Part shown: in pieces, positions 13,888 through 22,131 of the stretch
Numbering within the stretch: position 1 is the first letter of the stretch
How the letters are laid out: each line of letters begins with the position of its first letter
Assembly (NCBI RefSeq): GCF_009391885.1
Contig: NZ_VZII01000048.1
Coordinates: 1 to 34,603 of the forward strand
Origin: Pseudomonas sp. MN1F
Lineage (GTDB): Bacteria; Pseudomonadota; Gammaproteobacteria; Pseudomonadales; Pseudomonadaceae
DNA length: 34,603 nt
Direction: 5' to 3'
Notes under the pieces: model-generated
Database searches by the model: none
Told to the model about the DNA's origin: nothing
Seen by the model: the letters and a program-made list of their open reading frames with translations, nothing else
Made by a program: the position numbers and the translations under genes

Positions 13888-15831
13888 ATGAACATCAAAC
13901 AGAAACTGACATGGGCCTTCGCGATTATCGCGGGCTTGCCCATCGTCCTCGTGGCCACCTTGGTGGTGATCAACCTGCGCGGCGAAGCCCGTGACGGATT
14001 CCTCGACAGCAGCAGCCGGGAAATCCGCCAGGTCAGCAACGCGATGAACATCTTCTTCCAGGGCATCGACCAGAACGTCGACTACCTGGCCTCCCAACCG
14101 ATGGTGGCGGCCACGGGCAACAACCTGAACAAGTTCATGAGCGCCAACCCGTCCTACCAACTGGGCGATCAGGACAAGCAACTGCTGGAATTTTTCACTC
14201 GCCTGGCAGAAACCCACCCAGGCTACGCCTACGTAGCCTACGGGGTGAATGACGGTGGCTATGTCGGCTGGCCGGGCGGGCAGAAGTTCGTCAACTATGA
14301 CCCGCGCCCGCGTCCCTGGTACCAGCTGGCCATGGCCAACCCGGGCAAGACGGTGCGCACTGGCGCCTATTACTGGGCTGCCGACGATGCCGTGCTGATC
14401 AGCACCGTGCGCGCCGTCGCCAACCAGCTCGGCAACCCCGGTGGCGTGGTCAACATCGACGTGTCGCTCAAGGGCCTGACCGAGATCGTCAAGCAGATCA
14501 AGCTGGGCGAAAGCGGCTACCTGATGCTGGTGGAAAACAACGGCAACGTGATGGTCGACCCACGCGATGCCAGCCACAACTTCAAGCAACTGGCCAGCTT
14601 CGGCGACGGCTACGCCGAACTGGCCAAGGCCGGCAAGGGCCTGGTCGAGGTCGAGATCAACGGCGAGCGCTACATGGCCAACGTCTACCCTGACGAGAAG
14701 CTGGGCTGGACCTTCATCGGCCTGATCCAGCAAGGCGAAGTGATGCAGACCACCACCCGCCTGACCTGGCTGATCGGCGCCATCGCACTGGTACTGGCGG
14801 CACTGTTCGCCGTGGTCGGCGCCGCCTTCGCCAAACTCATCGTGCGCCCGATCAACAGCGTCACCAGCGGCCTGGAAGACATTGCCCAGGGCGAAGGCGA
14901 CCTGACCCGCAATCTGGACGTGCGCGGGCGCGACGAAACCGCGCAACTGGCCAACTGGTTCAACCAGTTCCTGGGTGCCATCCGCAGCCTGATCCAGCAT
15001 ATCGGTTCGGCCGCCAGCAAGATCCTCAGCACCTCCAGCAGCTCCACCCGGGTCTCCAGCGACATGGCCGAGGCTGCCGGCCGCCAGCGTGAAGCGGTGG
15101 ACATGGTCTCCACCGCGTTCCACGAAATGGTCGCCACCGCCAACGAAGTCGCCCGCTCCTGCAGCCAGGCTGCGCAATCGGCCGACAGTGGCCAGCAGCA
15201 AGCCCGCGAAGGCCAGCAACAGATCGACGCGGCAGTCAGCAGCGTCGACCGCCTGAGCCAGGAGATTGAGCAGTCGGCCCAGTCAATCCAGCAACTGGAG
15301 CGCGACAGCAACGCCATCCAGTCGATTCTCGGCACCATCCGCTCGATTGCCGAACAGACCAACCTGCTGGCACTCAACGCAGCCATCGAGGCGGCCCGGG
15401 CCGGCGAACAAGGCCGTGGCTTTGCCGTGGTGGCCGACGAGGTGCGGGCACTGGCCAAGCGCACCGCCGACTCCACGGCCGAAATCGACGGTTTGCTGGG
15501 CAACCTGGCCAGCCGCACCGCCGAAGTGGCCGAGCAGATGCATGCCAGCCTGGAAGTGTCGCAGCAGTCTGTCAGCCGCATTGGCCTGGCCCGTGACAGC
15601 TTCGGGCAGATCCGCGAGTCGGTGGACATCATCCGCGACATGAACACGCAGATCGCCACGGCGGCGGAAGAACAGCATCAGGTGGCCGAGGACATCAACC
15701 GCCATATCAGCCAGATTCATGGCGATGCGCAGTTGGTGGCGGAACTGGCCCAGGCGGCGCGCCAGGACTCCGAGAGCCTGGCCGGGCTGTCCAATGAACT
15801 GGATTCGCTGGTGCGTCGCTTCCGCACCTGA
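13888..15831 (+). CDS. Methyl-accepting chemotaxis protein with dCache_1 sensor domain
   Basis: A 647-aa transmembrane chemoreceptor. One membrane helix lies near residues 8-30. A periplasmic dCache_1 domain follows (about 35-275), then a second membrane helix near 293-318, a HAMP domain and a cytoplasmic signalling domain. The latter has the hairpin tip EQTNLLALNAAIEAARAGEQGRGFAVVADEVRALA. The ligand pocket shows Y137-D-P-R-P-R-P-W-Y145 followed by Asp166/Asp167. That is the Y..R..WY pattern of dCache sensors for amino acids or biogenic amines. There is no C-terminal CheR/CheB pentapeptide. I chose the ATG at 13888 because the first membrane helix starts right after it; the earlier in-frame start adds non-helical residues. 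A sigma-28 promoter upstream couples it to flagellar expression. Confidence 0.94.
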   Translation: MNIKQKLTWAFAIIAGLPIVLVATLVVINLRGEARDGFLDSSSREIRQVSNAMNIFFQGIDQNVDYLASQPMVAATGNNLNKFMSANPSYQLGDQDKQLLEFFTRLAETHPGYAYVAYGVNDGGYVGWPGGQKFVNYDPRPRPWYQLAMANPGKTVRTGAYYWAADDAVLISTVRAVANQLGNPGGVVNIDVSLKGLTEIVKQIKLGESGYLMLVENNGNVMVDPRDASHNFKQLASFGDGYAELAKAGKGLVEVEINGERYMANVYPDEKLGWTFIGLIQQGEVMQTTTRLTWLIGAIALVLAALFAVVGAAFAKLIVRPINSVTSGLEDIAQGEGDLTRNLDVRGRDETAQLANWFNQFLGAIRSLIQHIGSAASKILSTSSSSTRVSSDMAEAAGRQREAVDMVSTAFHEMVATANEVARSCSQAAQSADSGQQQAREGQQQIDAAVSSVDRLSQEIEQSAQSIQQLERDSNAIQSILGTIRSIAEQTNLLALNAAIEAARAGEQGRGFAVVADEVRALAKRTADSTAEIDGLLGNLASRTAEVAEQMHASLEVSQQSVSRIGLARDSFGQIRESVDIIRDMNTQIATAAEEQHQVAEDINRHISQIHGDAQLVAELAQAARQDSESLAGLSNELDSLVRRFRT

Positions 15832-15846
15832 TCGCCAGCCTGTTCT

Positions 15847-15878
15847 GGCCCTATCGTCGGCAAGCCGGCGATAGGGCC
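15847..15878. terminator. Bidirectional stem-loop between convergent MCP and AraC genes
   Basis: A 10-bp perfect stem (GGCCCTATCG at 15847-15856, CGATAGGGCC at 15869-15878) continues inward with a G-U pair and CGG/CCG around a CAAG loop. The core GGCAAGCCGG resembles the GCCGGCAAGCCGGC-type repeats common between Pseudomonas genes. It is placed between convergent genes and probably ends both transcripts. Confidence 0.65.
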
Positions 15879-15891
15879 TGGGCAGGCAACA

Positions 15892-16671
15892 TCAAAGCTT
15901 CAGTTCCCCGGGGGTCGCGCCGAACAGCTGCTTGAAGGCTGCAATGTAGGCCGAAGTCGAATCATACCCACAGCCCAACGCCGCCTCGGTCACACTCTCC
16001 CCCGCCTCCAGCAAGGCCAGCGACGACAGCAACCGCATCCGCTGGCGCCAGTTGCGAAAGCTCAACCCGGTCTCGCGCTGGAACAGCCGCATCAAGGTCT
16101 TCTCCGAACACCCCAACTGCACCGCCCACTGCTGCAACGTCTGGACCTGGTCCGGCGCGGCGATCAGCCCGTTGCACAACGCCAACAGCCCCGGATGCCG
16201 CGGCAGCGGCAGCGAAAAACCCACTTCAGGCAAGGTCCGCAACTGATCGAGCAACACGGCCACCAGGCGCCCTTCGACACTGTCACCCTCGGCATATTCA
16301 GCCGGGAACAGGCAGAACTGCTTGATCAGCTCCCGCGCCAGCGCTGTCACCTCCAGGACCCGACATTGCGCCGGCGCCCACGGGCAGGCATCACGGCGGA
16401 TATACAGGCTGCGCATTTCGGCCTGCCCGGAGGTGACCACTTCATGTTCGGCATCAGCCGGAATCCATACGCCCCACTGTGGCGGGGCGAAGTAGCTGCC
16501 ATCGTCGGTATACACCCCCAATACGCCACTGATGGCGTAGGAAAACTGCACCCAGTCGTGGCTGTGGCGAGTCGTCCAGGAGCCGGCGCCGAGGCTTTCG
16601 GCGCGGGCATACAGTGGCCTGGGTAACTGGTCCAGGGCTGGAATGGCACGGGGGTGTCCGATCGTCTGCAT
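15892..16671 (-). CDS. AraC-family transcriptional regulator
   Basis: A 259-aa regulator. The N-terminal half is a cupin-like AraC ligand domain with an RHSHDWVQFSYAISGVL segment followed by PPQWGVWIPADAEHEV. The C-terminal ~100 residues are the double helix-turn-helix AraC domain, with CSEKTLMRLFQRETGLSFRNWRQRMRLLSSLALLEAG and a second helix near GYDSTSAYIAAFKQLFGATPGE. This architecture resembles the E. coli NimR (YeaM) group, whose members often control an adjacent exporter. No exporter is adjacent here. It lies 57 bp downstream of the thiolase gene on the same strand, with possible cotranscription. Its targets are unknown. Confidence 0.9.
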   Translation of the reverse strand: MQTIGHPRAIPALDQLPRPLYARAESLGAGSWTTRHSHDWVQFSYAISGVLGVYTDDGSYFAPPQWGVWIPADAEHEVVTSGQAEMRSLYIRRDACPWAPAQCRVLEVTALARELIKQFCLFPAEYAEGDSVEGRLVAVLLDQLRTLPEVGFSLPLPRHPGLLALCNGLIAAPDQVQTLQQWAVQLGCSEKTLMRLFQRETGLSFRNWRQRMRLLSSLALLEAGESVTEAALGCGYDSTSAYIAAFKQLFGATPGELKL

Positions 16672-16728
16672 AGCGAATTCTAGTAGTTCTGAGCAGACAA
16701 GCCTAACAGAGATCGCTACCGCCCTTCG

Positions 16729-18006
16729 TTAGCGCTCGACGATCACCGTCACCCCTTGCCCACCCGCTGCACAGATGGAGATCAAGCCACGTCCTTTCCC
16801 TGCCGTGGCCAGCAACTTCGCCAGGTTTGCCAATATCCGCCCACCGGTGGCGGCGAATGGGTGCCCTGCCGCCAACGAGCTGCCTTTGACGTTGAGCTTG
16901 CTGCGATCGATGGCACCCAGCGGTGCCTCAAGCCCCAGCTTCTCCCGGCAATATTCGGCATCTTCCCAGGCTTTCAAGGTGCATAACACCTGTGCCGCGA
17001 AGGCTTCGTGGATTTCGTAGTAGTCGAAGTCCTGCAAGGTCAGGCCATTGCGCGCCAACAGGCGTGACACTGCGTACACCGGCGCCATCAGCAGCCCCTC
17101 GCGGCCGCTGACGAAATCCACAGCGGCGGTTTCGCCATCGACCAGGTAAGCCAGCACCGGCAGGCCCTGCTGCTGTGCCCATTGCTCGCTGCCAAGCAGC
17201 ACCATCGAGGCGCCATCGGTCAATGGTGTGGAGTTGCCCGGCGTCAAGGTGCCCAGGCCGCTGCGGTCGAATGACGGCTGAAGCCTGGCCAGTTGCTCCA
17301 GGGTCAGGTCAGTGCGCAGGTTGTTGTCGCGGCTGAGGCCCAGGAAGGGCGTCAGCAGGTCATTCTGCCAGCCCTCGCTGTAGGAGGCCGCCAGTTGCTG
17401 GTGACTGTGCAGCGTCAGCGCGTCCTGCTCGGCGCGGTCAATCCCCCAGGTTTGCGCCATGCGTTCGCAATGTTCGCCCATCGACAGCCCGGTGCGGGGT
17501 TCGCCATTGCGCGGCAGCTCGGGTTTCAGGTGGCTTGGGCGCAATTGCAGGAACGGTTTGAGCCGCTCCGCCAAGGTTTTGCCGCGATTGGCCTGCAAGA
17601 GGATGCGCCGCAGCCCTTCGTTAACGCCGATGGGGGCATCGGACGTGGTGTCCACGCCACCGGCGATGCCACAGTCGATCTGCCCGAGGGCAATCTTGTT
17701 GGCCACCAGCAGCGCCGCTTCCAGCCCGGTACCACAGGCCTGCTGAATGTCGTAGGCCGGCGTCTGCGGCGCCAGGCGCGAGCCGAGCACGCATTCGCGG
17801 GCCAGGCTCATGTCCCGCGAGTGCTTGAGCACTGCACCTGCCACCACTTCACCCAGGCGCAGCCCGTGCAGGCGATAACGCTCGATCAGGCCTTCCAGCG
17901 CTGCAGTCAGCATCGCCTGGTTGCTGGCGGTGGCGTAGGCGCCGTTGGAGCGGGCGAAGGGGATACGGTTGCCGCCCAGGATCGCGACCCGGCGAGTTGA
18001 ACGCAT
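16729..18006 (-). CDS. Acetyl-CoA C-acyltransferase (thiolase, FadI/FadA2-like)
   Basis: A 425-aa thiolase. Active-site residues are all present: nucleophile Cys91 in QQACGTGLE, His333 in HEAFAAQ, His382 in AAGHPFAATGGR and Cys412 in CAAGGQG. It cleaves 3-ketoacyl-CoA or, in reverse, condenses acyl-CoAs. The somewhat extended length resembles the FadI/FadA2 branch rather than PhaA. The ATG at 18006 has AGGAGG upstream; 25 additional in-frame residues before it have no family support. It is divergent from a FabG4-like reductase and MaoC hydratase, which together would supply three of the four beta-oxidation-type reactions. Whether it works in degradation or synthesis is not shown by the sequence. 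Confidence 0.94.
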   Translation of the reverse strand: MRSTRRVAILGGNRIPFARSNGAYATASNQAMLTAALEGLIERYRLHGLRLGEVVAGAVLKHSRDMSLARECVLGSRLAPQTPAYDIQQACGTGLEAALLVANKIALGQIDCGIAGGVDTTSDAPIGVNEGLRRILLQANRGKTLAERLKPFLQLRPSHLKPELPRNGEPRTGLSMGEHCERMAQTWGIDRAEQDALTLHSHQQLAASYSEGWQNDLLTPFLGLSRDNNLRTDLTLEQLARLQPSFDRSGLGTLTPGNSTPLTDGASMVLLGSEQWAQQQGLPVLAYLVDGETAAVDFVSGREGLLMAPVYAVSRLLARNGLTLQDFDYYEIHEAFAAQVLCTLKAWEDAEYCREKLGLEAPLGAIDRSKLNVKGSSLAAGHPFAATGGRILANLAKLLATAGKGRGLISICAAGGQGVTVIVER

Positions 18007-18124
18007 GCGCTTGTTCCTCCTGAAACCATTTGATCCGTACAGCCTAGGTGTTTTTACCGCATTCGAACGACCTTGCCACAAAGTTGGTCCACACTTGCAA
18101 GCTTGCCTTCAGGGAGACCCGCAC

Positions 18125-19477
18125 ATGAGCGATCGCTATCTCGGCTTTGCCAACTCCAACCTCGGGCGCCGCCTCGTCGACACCCTTGGCCTGCCGCGCC
18201 CGGCGCCGCTGGAGCGCTGGCAGGCAGGCCGCCTGCGCCCGGTGGAGGGCGCGCTGGTGCTGGGCGGCGGGCCACTGGCGAACCAGGTCGAGGCCATCGC
18301 CCCGCGCCTGACCGAAGCGCTGTACAGCTTCAATGGTGACGGCCTGCAGGCGCCCGCCTGGGTCGCCGGCCTGGGGCCGAAGCTCAAGGCCGTGGTGTTC
18401 GATGCCAGCCATCTGTCCGACAGCGACCAGCTGAAGCAGTTGCGCGAATTCTTCCAGCCGTTGCTGCGCAGCCTCGCCCCCTGTGCCCACGTGGTGATCC
18501 TCGGGCGTACACCAGAATCCCTCGACGACCCGCTCGCCAGCGTCGCTCAGCGCGCCCTGGAAGGCTTCAGCCGTTCGCTGGCCAAAGAGCTGCGTAATGG
18601 CGCCACCGCGCAGTTGTTGTATGTGGGCGCGGGTGCAGACGATCAGCTCGAAGGCGCCTTGCGCTTCTTCCTGTCCCCCAAAAGTGCCTTTGTTTCCGGC
18701 CAGGTCCTGCGCCTGCAGGCCTGTGCCAACCAGGTCGAAGACTGGACCCGCCCGCTCGGTGGCCGTCGCGCCCTGGTCACTGGCGCCGCACGCGGTATCG
18801 GCGCCGCCATTGCCGAAACCCTCGCGCGTGACGGCGCCGAAGTGATGCTGCTCGACGTACCCCAGGCCCAGCAGGAACTCGATGCCCTCGCCGCACGCCT
18901 GGGTGGCAAGGCCCTGGGCCTGGACATCTGCGCCAGCGATGCCGCCGCGAAACTGCTCGAAGCCCTGCCCGACGGCATCGACATTGTCGTGCACAACGCC
19001 GGCATCACCCGCGACAAGACCCTGGCCAACATGACCCCGGAATACTGGGACGCGGTGCTGGCAGTCAACCTCAAGGCCCCTCAGGTGCTGACTCAGGCCC
19101 TGTATGACGGCGGCGCGCTGGGCGACCACGCACGTATTACCCTGCTGGCGTCGGTCAGCGGCATTGCCGGCAACCGTGGCCAGGCCAACTATGCCGCGAG
19201 CAAGGCCGGCCTGATCGGCTTCGCCGAGGCCTGGGCGGCGAAGCTTGCCGAGCGCGGCGGCAGTATCAATGCCGTGGCGCCCGGCTTCATCGAAACGCAC
19301 ATGACCGCCGCCATGCCCATCGGCCTGCGCGAGGCCGGCCGGCGCCTGAGCTCACTGGGCCAGGGCGGGCGCCCGCAGGATGTCGCCGAAGCCATCGCCT
19401 GGCTCAGCCAGCCGGGCTCCGGCGCGGTCAACGGCCAAGTGCTGCGCGTCTGCGGCCAGGCCTTGATGGGGGCCTGA
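18125..19477 (+). CDS. High-molecular-weight 3-oxoacyl-ACP/CoA reductase (FabG4-like)
   Basis: A 450-aa two-domain reductase. The first ~205 residues form a nucleotide-binding-like N-terminal domain without a usable glycine motif. The C-terminal SDR domain has ALVTGAARGIGAAIA (from about residue 217), an HNAGITRDKTLANM segment, a serine in LLASVSGIAGN, and the catalytic Tyr356 and Lys360 in YAASK. Ordinary FabG is about 250 aa. The doubled length matches the HMwFabG group typified by Mycobacterium tuberculosis FabG4, which uses NADH and acyl-CoA substrates. The ATG at 18125 was chosen as the first start in the region that matches the family; the frame is open further upstream into the thiolase gene. 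It is 2 bp from the MaoC gene, so they form an operon. Confidence 0.93.
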   Translation: MSDRYLGFANSNLGRRLVDTLGLPRPAPLERWQAGRLRPVEGALVLGGGPLANQVEAIAPRLTEALYSFNGDGLQAPAWVAGLGPKLKAVVFDASHLSDSDQLKQLREFFQPLLRSLAPCAHVVILGRTPESLDDPLASVAQRALEGFSRSLAKELRNGATAQLLYVGAGADDQLEGALRFFLSPKSAFVSGQVLRLQACANQVEDWTRPLGGRRALVTGAARGIGAAIAETLARDGAEVMLLDVPQAQQELDALAARLGGKALGLDICASDAAAKLLEALPDGIDIVVHNAGITRDKTLANMTPEYWDAVLAVNLKAPQVLTQALYDGGALGDHARITLLASVSGIAGNRGQANYAASKAGLIGFAEAWAAKLAERGGSINAVAPGFIETHMTAAMPIGLREAGRRLSSLGQGGRPQDVAEAIAWLSQPGSGAVNGQVLRVCGQALMGA

Positions 19478-19479
19478 AC

Positions 19480-20331
19480 ATGAGCCGCCAATGGCAAGAC
19501 CTGCACAGCCCGGACTCACGCGCCAGCCTGTACCTGCGCGCCGCCAGCAAACGCAAGATCAGCGGCGATACCCTGCCCACCAGCGGCCTGCGCAGCGTCT
19601 TGCGCGTGCAGCCCGACAACCTGGCAGCCTATCGCCGGCTCTGCCACTTCACCGACGATGGCCGCTTGCCGGGCACTTATCCACACGTGATGGCCTTCAC
19701 CCTGCAACTGCAACTGCTGACTGCCCACGACTTCCCCTTCCCGCTGCTCGGGCTGGTGCACCTGCATAACCGCATCGACGTGCTCCGCCCGCTGGGTGGC
19801 ATCGACGAGCTGCGCTTTGCGGTGTACGCCGACAACCTTCAGGCGCACGCCAAAGGTGGCACTTTTGACCTGGTCACCGAAGCCGAGGATGGCCTTGGCC
19901 TGCTCTGGCGTGAAACCAGCCGCATGTTGGTGCGTGGCCTGAAGCTGGATGGCCAGTTGGACGATGGCGAAGCGAACGAGCCCGGCGCCCTGGCGGAGGT
20001 CACCCGCTGGTACGCCGACGGTGATATCGGCCGGCGCTACGCCAAGGTCTGTGGCGACTACAACCCGATTCACCTGAGTGCCGCCAGCGCACGCCTGTTC
20101 GGCTTCCCCAAGGCCATCGCCCACGGCATGTGGAGCAACGCCATGGCGTTGGCGGCCTTGCGTACGCACATGCCAAACAGCGGCTATCGCTTCGAGGTGG
20201 GGTTCCGCAAGCCGGTGCGCTTGCCGTCGGAGGTTGTCCTGAGTGCCAGCGAAGCGGGGCCGGCGGGTGAATTGCGGCTGGACGGGCAGGGTGGACTGCT
20301 GCACATGGTCGGGCGCTGGGCCGTGCTCTAG
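19480..20331 (+). CDS. MaoC-like (R)-specific enoyl-CoA hydratase / 3-hydroxyacyl dehydratase
   Basis: A 283-aa MaoC/hotdog-fold protein. The C-terminal half contains hydratase motif 2, with catalytic Asp193 and His198 in VCGDYNPIHLS and the following FGFPKAIAHGMW. The N-terminal half is a second hotdog without the catalytic pair, giving the double-hotdog length of mycobacterial HtdX. It interconverts trans-2-enoyl and (R)-3-hydroxyacyl thioesters. In pseudomonads such enzymes can feed (R)-3-hydroxyacyl-CoA into polyhydroxyalkanoate synthesis; that role is possible here but not shown. It starts 2 bp after the FabG4-like stop codon and surely shares its message. Confidence 0.92.
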   Translation: MSRQWQDLHSPDSRASLYLRAASKRKISGDTLPTSGLRSVLRVQPDNLAAYRRLCHFTDDGRLPGTYPHVMAFTLQLQLLTAHDFPFPLLGLVHLHNRIDVLRPLGGIDELRFAVYADNLQAHAKGGTFDLVTEAEDGLGLLWRETSRMLVRGLKLDGQLDDGEANEPGALAEVTRWYADGDIGRRYAKVCGDYNPIHLSAASARLFGFPKAIAHGMWSNAMALAALRTHMPNSGYRFEVGFRKPVRLPSEVVLSASEAGPAGELRLDGQGGLLHMVGRWAVL

Positions 20332-20401
20332 CGCCCTGATTGCACTTGCTTTGCATCGGGCCTGCGCCGAAGCTATGCAGCATTAGGAGACCCAGACCCC
20401 G

Positions 20402-20707
20402 ATGAACCTGCAAGAACTCACCGAACGCCTGCACCAGATCCGCGACAACAATGATTGGCGCGGCTTCCACAGCCCGAAGAACCTGGCCATGGCCGCCAGC
20501 GTCGAGATGGCCGAGCTGGTGGAAATCTTCCAGTGGCTGAGCGAGGACCAATCGCGCCAGCTGCCCGCGGATCAGCTGGCCCACGCCGGCCAGGAGGTCG
20601 GCGACGTGGTCCTCTATCTGTTGCTGCTGTGCAGCGAGCTGGGCCTGGACATGGAGCAGGTGGTGCGCGCCAAGCTGGCCGACAGCGAGAGGCGTTTCGC
20701 GCGATGA
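20402..20707 (+). CDS. MazG-like nucleotide pyrophosphohydrolase
   Basis: A 101-aa all-alpha NTP pyrophosphohydrolase of the MazG/RS21-C6 (dCTPase) group. The Mg-binding signature appears as SVEMAELVEIFQW followed by EVGDVVLYLLLL, i.e. an E..E..E helix plus ExxD. Such enzymes hydrolyse non-canonical or excess (d)NTPs to monophosphates. The C-terminus stops at SERRFAR, a little short of many homologues that continue with a lysine-rich tail. Its TGA overlaps the cmoM ATG (ATGA), so the two are coupled. AGGAGA lies at 20385-20390 before the ATG at 20402. Confidence 0.9.
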   Translation: MNLQELTERLHQIRDNNDWRGFHSPKNLAMAASVEMAELVEIFQWLSEDQSRQLPADQLAHAGQEVGDVVLYLLLLCSELGLDMEQVVRAKLADSERRFAR

Positions 20708-21453
20708 ACGACCGTCACTTCGATGAACTGGCCACACGCTTCGCCGAAAAAATCTACGGTGGCGCCAAGGGTGCGATCCGCCTGGCCGTGCTCCAGGCCG
20801 ACCTGGCCGACACCCTCCCCGATCGGCCACTGCGGGTACTCGACATCGGCGCCGGCCTGGGCCACATGGCCTTGTGGCTGGCCCAGCGCGGGCACGATGT
20901 AACGCTGGCCGAACCTGCCGCCCCCATGCTCGAGGGTGCCCGGGCGCGCTTCGCAGAAGCGGGCCAATCGGCAACCTTCATCCAGGCGCCCTGGCAAGAG
21001 CTGCTTGGCCAGCTCACCGAGCCTTATGACCTGGTGCTGTGCCACGCCGTGCTGGAATGGCTGGCCGAACCGCAAAGCATCCTGCCGGTACTGCATCAGC
21101 TGGCTGCCCCAGGTGGCTGGCTGTCGCTGGCGTTCTACAACCGCGACGCGCTGGTCTATCGCAACTTGCTCAAGGGCCATTTCCGCAAGTTGCGCAGCAA
21201 CCGCCTGGAAGGCGAAAAGCAGAGCCTGACCCCGCAAAAACCGCTTGATCCACGGGAACTCAAAGCGCAACTTGAAGTGATGTGGCAAGTCGAAAGCGAA
21301 AGTGGTGTGCGCGTCTTCCATGACTACATGCCCAAGGAGTTCCAGGACAAGGCCGAGCTGCTCGACCTGCTGGAAATGGAACTGGCCCACCGCCGTCACC
21401 CAAGCTTCGCCGGGCTCGGCCGCTACCTGCACTGGATGTGCCGCCCCCGCTGA
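20704..21453 (+). CDS. cmoM: tRNA 5-carboxymethoxyuridine methyltransferase CmoM
   Basis: A 249-aa class I SAM-dependent methyltransferase closely resembling E. coli CmoM (formerly SmtA). The N-terminus begins MNDRHFDELATRFAEKIYGGAKG, matching the CmoM start. SAM motif I is RVLDIGAGLGHMALWLAQRG near residues 42-60. The middle carries LCHAVLEWLAEP, and the C-terminal half GVRVFHDYMP and GRYLHW, both CmoM landmarks. It methylates cmo5U to mcmo5U at wobble position 34 of certain tRNAs, improving decoding. The start is the ATG overlapping the MazG-like stop codon. This is a housekeeping gene with no sign of transfer. Confidence 0.94.
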   Translation: MNDRHFDELATRFAEKIYGGAKGAIRLAVLQADLADTLPDRPLRVLDIGAGLGHMALWLAQRGHDVTLAEPAAPMLEGARARFAEAGQSATFIQAPWQELLGQLTEPYDLVLCHAVLEWLAEPQSILPVLHQLAAPGGWLSLAFYNRDALVYRNLLKGHFRKLRSNRLEGEKQSLTPQKPLDPRELKAQLEVMWQVESESGVRVFHDYMPKEFQDKAELLDLLEMELAHRRHPSFAGLGRYLHWMCRPR

Positions 21454-21476
21454 CTGCGCCCCTCCGGGAGGGATAC

Positions 21477-22112
21477 ATGCCGTACCGTCTGTTGTGCCTG
21501 GCCCTGCTGCCGCTCACCCTGGCCGCCTGCCAGGCCAGCAACCCCTATGTGGCCAGCAGCCGCCCGCTGCCGCCAGCCCCTGCGCAAGCGGCCAAGACCT
21601 TCGACGCCAGTGCCTACCCGGCACCACCGCGCGACTATGGGCACTACCGTAGCTGGAGCTGGCGCGACGGCCAGCTGCCCAGCGGCAATGCCGACGCTGA
21701 CCCGGCACAAATTGCCGATGCCGTCAGTGGCGCCCTCGACCAACATGGCCTGCGCCCTGCCCGGGGCGCCACCGGCGACCTGCTGGTGAGCGCCGACATG
21801 CGCCTGGAACGACGCCTGCGCCAGGTGCGTGACTATGACACTTACGACCCCTATTACGGCCCGTACCCCTACGGCGGTGTCGGCTTCGGCGGCTACCGCA
21901 ACGGTTACGGTGCCTACGGCAGCGTGCCGATCGTACGCACCTACGAAGTGGAGGTGATGGTGGTGCGCATCGACCTGTTCGATGCCCGCAACGGCCAGCC
22001 GGTGTGGAGCGCCAGCGCTGAAACTGGCAGCGACAAAGGCTCGCCGCGCGATCGCGAGACCGCCCTGCGCGAATCTATTCACAAGGCGCTCAGCGGCTAT
22101 CCTCCCAGTTAA
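21477..22112 (+). CDS. DUF4136 lipoprotein (first of a tandem pair)
   Basis: A 211-aa predicted lipoprotein. The signal peptide ends in the lipobox LAAC with Cys18; Gln at +2 favours outer-membrane sorting by the E. coli rule. The mature protein has the DUF4136 pattern: an early YRSWSW motif, a central DALDQHGLRPARG-type segment, and VEVMVVRIDLFDARNGQPVWSASAE near the end. A Tyr/Gly-rich insert (YDPYYGPYPYGGVGFGGY) sits in the middle. Function of the family is unknown. GGGAGG lies just before the ATG at 21477. It is followed by a related gene 19 bp downstream. Confidence 0.9.
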   Translation: MPYRLLCLALLPLTLAACQASNPYVASSRPLPPAPAQAAKTFDASAYPAPPRDYGHYRSWSWRDGQLPSGNADADPAQIADAVSGALDQHGLRPARGATGDLLVSADMRLERRLRQVRDYDTYDPYYGPYPYGGVGFGGYRNGYGAYGSVPIVRTYEVEVMVVRIDLFDARNGQPVWSASAETGSDKGSPRDRETALRESIHKALSGYPPS

Positions 22113-22131
22113 TGCCTAACGGAGAACCATC

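Noticed and set aside
15847..15878. CRISPR-like or mobile repeat
   Set aside because: Single palindrome between convergent genes; best read as a terminator with REP-like core. No spacer-repeat array exists in the window.
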